Shown here: one piece after another, positions 6,702 to 7,619 of the stretch
Numbering within the stretch: the stretch's first letter is position 1
Layout of the letters: the number at the start of each line of letters is the position of its first letter
NCBI GenBank assembly: GCA_016292295.1
Contig: JADNEJ010000324.1
Coordinates: forward strand, 1 to 7,619
From: Candidatus Thiodictyon intracellulare
GTDB taxonomy: Bacteria; Pseudomonadota; Gammaproteobacteria; Chromatiales; Chromatiaceae
Direction of reading: 5' to 3'
Length of the DNA: 7,619 nt
The notes under the pieces: generated by a model
The model's input: only the letters and a program-made list of their open reading frames with translations
What the model was told of the DNA's origin: nothing
The model's database searches: none
Made by a program: the position numbers and the translations under genes

Positions 6702-7346
6702 ATGACATCCCGTTTGGCCCCATGGTTCCTGGCCCTGGCCGCCGGTGTTGCGGTCGCCGATGAGGGCCGCTCGTCGGCGTGGTGGGAGCGTGGTGGGAGC
6801 AACTGCAGGGGGAGCGCTTGCAGATCAACGGTTTTGCCAGCCTGACCGCGGTCAAGACGAGCGCGAACCGCTTCTTCGGCGATAGTCCGGACCTGTCGTG
6901 GAACTTCACCGAAGTCGCGGTCAACGCCTCCTATCAGCTTGATCCGCGGGTCCTGTTCGCCGGACAGGTCTTGGTGCGGCACGCCGGTGACATGTATGAC
7001 GGCACACTCGTCCTGAAATTATGGGCTGGCCGACGTGACCCTGGATGCGACGGCCACGCGGCGTCTGTGGGTGCGTCTGGGGCGCATCAAGACCCCGTTG
7101 GGGCTCTGCAACGAGACCCGCGATGTCCCCTTCACCCGCCCGAGCATTTTCCTGCCCCAGGCCATCTATTTCGACAAGGTGCGTAACATGCTCCTGTCGA
7201 CTGACGGGATCATGGTCTACGGCGACCTCTACAGCGGACACGGCGATCTCTCGTTCACCCTGAGCGGCGGTCAACCGGTGGTTGATGAGAACGTGGAGTG
7301 GACACTACTCGGCGCCTATTTTTCCCGGGCGGCTGCGGCCGCGGGG
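6702..7346 (+). pseudogene. Decayed porin-like outer-membrane protein, truncated by an IS
   Basis: The ATG at 6702 opens a signal peptide (MTSRLAPWFLALAAGVAVAD). After an 11-bp tandem duplication (6779-6800) the protein resumes in another frame with WWEQLQGERLQINGFASL and VAVNASYQLDPRVLFAGQ. A second frameshift near 7017-7022, probably a small deletion, leads to YGLADVTLDATATRRLWVRL, then GRIKTPLGL, ETRDVPFTRPSIFLPQ and LSFTLSGGQPVVDENVEW. Alternating strand-like segments, the aromatic and glycine content, and GRIKTPLGL with FTRPSIFLPQ suggest a beta-barrel porin-type protein; the exact family is not recognised. The reading frame is cut at 7347 by an insertion sequence and runs on into it. 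It starts 10 bases after the PstS-like pseudogene, so the two were probably one operon, perhaps for anion or phosphate uptake, which is inference. Confidence 0.65.
6779..6800 (+). repeat. 11-bp tandem duplication causing a frameshift
   Basis: GTGGTGGGAGC occurs twice back to back (6779-6789 and 6790-6800). Removing one copy restores a continuous frame from the signal peptide through SSAWWEQLQGERLQINGF. Eleven is not a multiple of three, so the duplication alone disrupts the gene. Confidence 0.85.
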
Positions 7347-7619
7347 GGCCTTAATCATAAATCCGCCCACCACCCGTTGCTGGTTGGCGAGCGGCGGTGC
7401 ATGGTGAAGCACCGCGTATGTCTGGAGCGGGCAGAAAAGCTCGGCGTGACGGCGGTCCAGTTGGCATAAGGACAACCGTTGCGCCAGGTGGCGACGCAGC
7501 TGGCGGTGGCGCGCAGTACGCAGCGCGGCTGGTGCGCGGCGGCGCCGTTGGCGGGGCTGCCGGTGGAGGTGGCGGCGTGCCTGGCGACCCCGGCGGGGGT
7601 ACGCTGGCTTCATCAGTTG
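7347..7619 (+). mobile_element. Insertion sequence, left end, continuing beyond the window
   Basis: The porin-like frame stops making sense where GGCCTTAATCATAAATCCGC begins. The first 23 bases differ from the left end of the MITE-like element at only 2 positions. A transposase-like reading frame on the plus strand follows from 7401. The right end is outside the window, so length and target duplication cannot be seen. If the duplication is 9 bp as for the small element, it should read GCCGCGGGG (7338-7346). Confidence 0.75.
7401..7619 (+). pseudogene. Transposase N-terminus with an in-frame stop, cut by the window edge
   Basis: From the ATG at 7401 the frame reads MVKHRVCLERAEKLGVTAVQLA, a TAA at 7467-7469, then GQPLRQVATQLAVARSTQRGW, a helix-turn-helix-like segment, and ATPAGVRWLHQL to the window end. 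This resembles the N-terminus of a family of DUF6399-type transposases as I remember them, not verified. The stop could be a CAA-to-TAA change that kills the protein, or the real start could lie after it, for example TTG at 7479. Position just inside a terminal repeat shared with the MITE-like element supports a transposase. Nothing can be said of the catalytic domain, which lies outside. Confidence 0.55.

Overview
This window is high-GC bacterial DNA, most likely from a gammaproteobacterium. The PrpB, PrpC and PrpE sequences and the decayed flanking genes recall Chromatiales/Competibacter-type lineages, but that placement is from memory and tentative. No rRNA, tRNA or CRISPR array is visible.

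The centre (about 609-5728, all minus strand) is an intact propionate (2-methylcitrate cycle) locus. In transcription order it holds prpE (propionyl-CoA synthetase), a roughly 410-base structured intergenic region, a GntR/FCD regulator, prpB (2-methylisocitrate lyase) and prpC (2-methylcitrate synthase). PrpE activates propionate to propionyl-CoA, PrpC condenses it with oxaloacetate, and PrpB cleaves 2-methylisocitrate to pyruvate and succinate. The dehydratase/hydratase step (PrpD, or AcnD with PrpF) is not in the window. The regulator overlaps prpB by 4 bases (ATGA). Its promoter is bracketed by two palindromes sharing the core TGTCGACA, with centres 63 bp apart (six helical turns), which suggests autoregulation.

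Both flanks are decayed and carry mobile DNA. At the left edge (1-334, minus) is the N-terminal part of an IS630-type transposase, frameshifted at an A6 run. At the right (about 6107-7619, plus) are the remains of a two-gene operon: a small PstS-like periplasmic phosphate-binding-type protein and a porin-like outer-membrane protein. The first gene has two frameshifts, a nonsense codon and a 124-bp MITE-like element with 23-bp terminal inverted repeats and a perfect 9-bp target duplication. The second has a frameshift from an 11-bp tandem duplication, a further frameshift, and an insertion sequence that runs off the window. That insertion sequence begins with the same terminal repeat as the MITE-like element, so it or a close relative may have mobilised the small element.

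The most notable findings are the MITE/IS pair inserted independently in neighbouring dead genes and the phased double operator. I see no convincing evidence of a wholly new biochemical system.
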